In this document: one piece after another, positions 6,450 through 9,429 of the stretch
Numbering within the stretch: position 1 is the stretch's first letter
How the letters are laid out: each line of letters begins with the position of its first letter
Assembly (NCBI GenBank): GCA_026990815.1
Contig: JALXCS010000005.1
Location: forward strand, 1 to 9,429
Direction of reading: 5' to 3'
DNA from: Methylomonas sp.
GTDB lineage: Bacteria; Pseudomonadota; Gammaproteobacteria; Methylococcales; Methylomonadaceae
DNA: 9,429 nucleotides
Translations under genes and position numbers: made by a program
Notes under the pieces: model-generated
The model's database searches: none
Seen by the model: only the letters and a program-made list of their open reading frames with translations
What the model was told of the DNA's origin: nothing

Positions 6450-7469
6450 TTATGCTAAATCTTTAGCCAAGAAAGGACCAATTTTCTGGCTCAGAGCCAA
6501 TGGTAATCGTTTCCATGCCGTAATAAATATCTGGTATTTAGGATTCAAAGGATTTATATCCGGAAGCGTGTGTGCATTAACCAAAAAAAATTCATAATAT
6601 AACGGCTCGGGTTCGAATCCCCAGTGTCTTTTGAATTTATAGGATCCAGTACCGATTTTACTCCTTCCAAAATCAAATATTTTAATCCCTTTAGCAACAG
6701 CGCGCCGCATTACTTCCCAGTACATAAAATCATTTGCTTTAACTACTCGAGCTTGTTCTGTTCCACCGCCATAATAAGGCAAAACCTGGTCCCGAAAATA
6801 AAAATTCATGACACTACTAACTAATTTGCCATTATGCTCAATCGTTAAAATCTCACATTGGTCCTTAAAAATATCTTTTAACGCCTGAAAATATTTTTTT
6901 GGTAAAACTGGAGTTCCTAGGTTTCTGACACTTTCAGAATATGCCCTAAAAAACCGATCTATATTTTCATCCACAACACTTGTTAAACCTGCTTTGATAC
7001 CTTTTCTAACTATTGCTCTTTGTTTCCTGGGTATCGCCTGCAAATTTTTTTCTTCTTCGGGATCTAATTCTTTCCGAAAAGTTACATATAGATCTTTAAA
7101 GGGTCTATCTGGCATCATTTGTTTTTGATTTCTCATTTCCAAATGATCAACGCCTAATTCATCCGCTAATCGACAAGCCTCTTTATCCAGCTTCAGAAAA
7201 GTTTCTTCGTCTTCGGCAAGAATCCCTCCGTAAACACAAAATGCATTAGAAACCAACGCATTGCCAAATAAAATACTTTTTACCTGAACTAAAGGTAAAA
7301 CTCCTGTTATTTTTCCATTTTCTTCAGCATATAGATAATATGTTGAATGTGAAAAAACCCTGTCAATAAGCTGTTTCCACCCAGACAAATGAAAAAAAGT
7401 CCCTTGATCAGATTGCTGAACATAGTTGTCCCAGCTTTCAAGGGATGATGAGTCGAGTCTTTTGATCAT
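6450..7469 (-). CDS. FemAB-family protein, XrtA/PEP-CTERM system-associated
   Basis: The 339-residue protein belongs to the FemAB/GNAT-like acyltransferases. The N-terminal region has FHLSGWKQLI (26-35) and a YGG turn (80-82). The C-terminal half has the second acyltransferase lobe with YYGGG (232-236), YWEVMRRAVAKGIKIFDFG (250-268) and the strongly conserved GRSKIGTGSYKFKRHWGF (268-285), characteristic of TIGR03019 (recalled). FemAB enzymes transfer amino acids from aminoacyl-tRNA to peptidoglycan; the exosortase-linked branch is thought to add an acyl or aminoacyl group to the exopolysaccharide, which is unproven. The ATG at 7469 is preceded by a weak AGGG (about 11 bases away). The 34-base gap from the deacetylase holds no promoter or terminator that I can see. 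Confidence 0.92.
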   Translation of the reverse strand: MIKRLDSSSLESWDNYVQQSDQGTFFHLSGWKQLIDRVFSHSTYYLYAEENGKITGVLPLVQVKSILFGNALVSNAFCVYGGILAEDEETFLKLDKEACRLADELGVDHLEMRNQKQMMPDRPFKDLYVTFRKELDPEEEKNLQAIPRKQRAIVRKGIKAGLTSVVDENIDRFFRAYSESVRNLGTPVLPKKYFQALKDIFKDQCEILTIEHNGKLVSSVMNFYFRDQVLPYYGGGTEQARVVKANDFMYWEVMRRAVAKGIKIFDFGRSKIGTGSYKFKRHWGFEPEPLYYEFFLVNAHTLPDINPLNPKYQIFITAWKRLPLALSQKIGPFLAKDLA

Positions 7470-7503
7470 TAAAGTTTAACCCTGCAAAGAAATAAGATGA
7501 TAT

Positions 7504-8340
7504 TTATTTTTCAAGGAATACTGCATCCATGGTATCCCAATCAAAATCTTGCAAAAGATTTAATATACGTTTTTCCATTTTTGACAGATTCAAATAATGG
7601 CGAAATCTGGTTTTTAATGAGAGTTGTTTCTGCCTGGGCTGACCAGGATCAATTTCCCATGGATGAAAATAAAAAATTCCAGATTGTTTTTCATTGTTAT
7701 TAATATTTTTGAATGCCCATTTTGAAAAAAAGTAGGGGTATAGTCTAAAAAACCCCCCACCACCACACGGTAAATTTTTTTTAAAAAGTCTTAGCGTGGT
7801 AATAGGTATTTCTTTAAAATCATTATTCTCGATAGGTTGATACATAAATCTTGGGGCATCAGGAATACCATATAAATCATGTTTAACCGGATAAATACTG
7901 GAACTGTATTTGTAACCCTCCTCTTGCAGGACATCTAATGCCCAAAGATTTTTTGAAACAATTGAATAACTCGCCGCCCGATACCCTTTAATCTCCTGTC
8001 CTGAAATATCTTCCAGTAATTTTTTTGTTTTGGCAATATCCTCACGGAATTTACTTGGAGTTTGTTCGGTTACCCTAATATGTTCATAGCCATGACTAGC
8101 TAATTCGTGTCCTTCCTCTACAATTCTTTTGACTAAAGCTGGAAAACGTTCCGCAACCCAACCCAATGTAAAAAAAGTTGCCTTTGCATTATTTTGATTA
8201 AACAAATCTAGAATACGATTAGTATTGTTTTCTACCCTGTTAGGCAAACTGTCCCATTGTTTCTTGTCAATATAAGTTTCAAAAGCAGACACCTGGAAAT
8301 AATCTTCCACATCGACTGTCATCGCATTCTTTGGTTTCAT
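7504..8340 (-). CDS. XrtA system polysaccharide deacetylase
   Basis: This 278-residue protein is a carbohydrate esterase family 4-like (NodB homology) deacetylase. It starts almost directly with the first catalytic motif TVDVEDYF (8-15; D10 and D13 candidates for base and metal ligand), then FTLGWVAERFP (57-67), the metal-binding SHGYEH (82-87, H83 and H87), the RAASYS motif (121-126), and FYFHPWEID (223-231) with H226. It has no signal peptide or membrane segment, so it would act in the cytoplasm or on lipid-linked intermediates, as in TIGR03006 (recalled). It would remove N-acetyl groups from a sugar of the exopolysaccharide repeat. The start ATG has only a distant GAGAT upstream. It lies 42 bases after the ATPase gene, in the same operon. 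Confidence 0.93.
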   Translation of the reverse strand: MKPKNAMTVDVEDYFQVSAFETYIDKKQWDSLPNRVENNTNRILDLFNQNNAKATFFTLGWVAERFPALVKRIVEEGHELASHGYEHIRVTEQTPSKFREDIAKTKKLLEDISGQEIKGYRAASYSIVSKNLWALDVLQEEGYKYSSSIYPVKHDLYGIPDAPRFMYQPIENNDFKEIPITTLRLFKKNLPCGGGGFFRLYPYFFSKWAFKNINNNEKQSGIFYFHPWEIDPGQPRQKQLSLKTRFRHYLNLSKMEKRILNLLQDFDWDTMDAVFLEK

Positions 8341-8382
8341 TAAATGTGTTTTTATCTCAAAAATAGATGAGTAAAGAAGAAA

Positions 8383-9402
8383 TCAATCCTTGTTAAAAAC
8401 GTCTTCCATATCAAGTTGAATTAAAATGGCTTTTCGCAAAAGTGCTCGTTCTTTGTTCACAATATTTTGTAAATTAGCCAGATTGTTCTCCAGGTATCGA
8501 ATTCGCTCTTCCAAAGAACTGTCTATTGGCAATTGCTCTGAAAAATTAATTGGAACTGTGTTCATATTTTCAGTTTCAGCAACGGGTTGTGGGACTTCTT
8601 CCAGAATTTCCTTTACCACTTTTTCAATATCACTTGGCTTGATAATTTCGAGTTCTTCCAAATAACCATATAGTAACAATCTGTCACAAAATGTATTAAT
8701 TTTACGAGGTATTCCCTCGGTAAAAATAAAAATATCCTGGAACACGGCATCATCAAACTCAGGGTTGTGATCCCAACCAGCTTTTTCAAGACGAAAAAGA
8801 ATATAAACTTTAGTTTCTTCTTCAGTTAATGCCTTGAGCTGAAATGTCGCAACGATACGCTGTCTGAATTGGTCCATATCGGGACCATATAATGTTTGAG
8901 CTAACTCTTTTTGGCCGACTAAGAAAACCTGGAAAGGAATAATACCATCAACAACAAAATCAGCCAGCATCCGCAATTCCTCAAGAGCCCCTTTAGGAAG
9001 ATGCTGTGCTTCGTCAACAATTAACAGCACTCTTTTGCCTTGTTGAACCTGCTCGATAAAGTAATCCTTTATTTGTTCTAGTGTGGTGGTTTTATCATCT
9101 CCCTCATAACGAATACCGAAAGTAGCAGCTACAATTTTTATGGTTTCATCTGAATCAACATGAGAAGTCACCATAACTCCGATAACTATATTTTCTGTAT
9201 TCAAATTATGAACCAATTGTCTAACCAACATGGTTTTACCCAGTCCTGGTTCGCCAGTTACGACAACAAAACCTTCCCCTTGGGTTAACCCATAATTCAT
9301 ATAGGCTAAAGCCCGACTATGAATCTTACTGCCAAAAAAGAAATCTGGATCAGCGTTAAGCTGAAATGGTTTTCTGGTTAGATTATAGAATTTGTTATAC
9401 AT
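8383..9402 (-). CDS. XrtA/PEP-CTERM system-associated ATPase (ExeA-like AAA)
   Basis: Starting at the ATG 9400-9402 the protein has 339 residues. It opens with MYNKFYNLTRKPFQL and PDFFFGS, the standard N-terminus of the family (TIGR03015, recalled). Walker A is GEPGLGKT (50-57) and Walker B is VLLIVDEAQ (125-133), followed by sensor-like VGQKEL and FRQRI segments. About 30 residues near the C-terminus (EERIRYLENNLANLQNIV) look like a coiled coil. The family is thought to supply ATP-driven regulation or energy for exopolysaccharide assembly or secretion, by analogy with ExeA/GspA. The frame also stays open to a TTG at 9427-9429, the last bases of the window, giving nine more residues; the ATG fits the family far better. 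The gene is complete if that start is right. The operon promoter is probably beyond the right edge. Confidence 0.9.
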   Translation of the reverse strand: MYNKFYNLTRKPFQLNADPDFFFGSKIHSRALAYMNYGLTQGEGFVVVTGEPGLGKTMLVRQLVHNLNTENIVIGVMVTSHVDSDETIKIVAATFGIRYEGDDKTTTLEQIKDYFIEQVQQGKRVLLIVDEAQHLPKGALEELRMLADFVVDGIIPFQVFLVGQKELAQTLYGPDMDQFRQRIVATFQLKALTEEETKVYILFRLEKAGWDHNPEFDDAVFQDIFIFTEGIPRKINTFCDRLLLYGYLEELEIIKPSDIEKVVKEILEEVPQPVAETENMNTVPINFSEQLPIDSSLEERIRYLENNLANLQNIVNKERALLRKAILIQLDMEDVFNKD

Positions 9403-9429
9403 TAATTTTTTGTTGTAATTGTTTAACAA

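Overview
The window is AT-rich bacterial DNA, densely coded and without mobile elements, RNA genes or CRISPR. It looks like a Gram-negative proteobacterium: the right two thirds is a five-gene block typical of XrtA (exosortase A, EpsH1) exopolysaccharide loci of beta- and gammaproteobacteria, and the left third is a cassette of the HPr-rel-A type known from similar hosts. Genus cannot be read from the sequence. Family names are recalled from knowledge; no search was run.

Left part (1-3393, + strand): a gene at 204-827, with its own promoter and ribosome binding site, encodes a 207-residue protein with a twin-arginine-like signal and four cysteines. A hairpin (892-931) follows it. Next come three tightly overlapping genes: a PqqD-like peptide-binding protein (1072-1380), an HPr-kinase-related kinase (1377-2294) and an NTP_transf_5-type nucleotidyltransferase (2287-3393). 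Together these resemble a peptide or protein modification cassette of unknown product, and the 207-residue exported protein is the obvious candidate substrate.

Right part (3390-9402, - strand, read right to left): XrtA-type ATPase, polysaccharide deacetylase, FemAB-like acyl/aminoacyl transferase, GT4 glycosyltransferase, and glutamine-dependent amidotransferase (asparagine synthase family). Gaps are 42, 34, 3 and 3 bases, so this is almost certainly one operon whose promoter lies beyond the right edge. These enzymes would assemble and modify an extracellular polysaccharide to which PEP-CTERM proteins are sorted. The exosortase, the polymerase/export genes and PEP-CTERM proteins are not in the window.

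The two blocks converge and share the four bases TTAA (3390-3393) as overlapping stop codons, with no space for a conventional terminator. The most interesting part is the left cassette. Its kinase plus nucleotidyltransferase plus PqqD combination recalls the tailoring enzymes of phosphorylated lasso peptides, but it lacks the lasso-forming protease, and its substrate and product are unknown.
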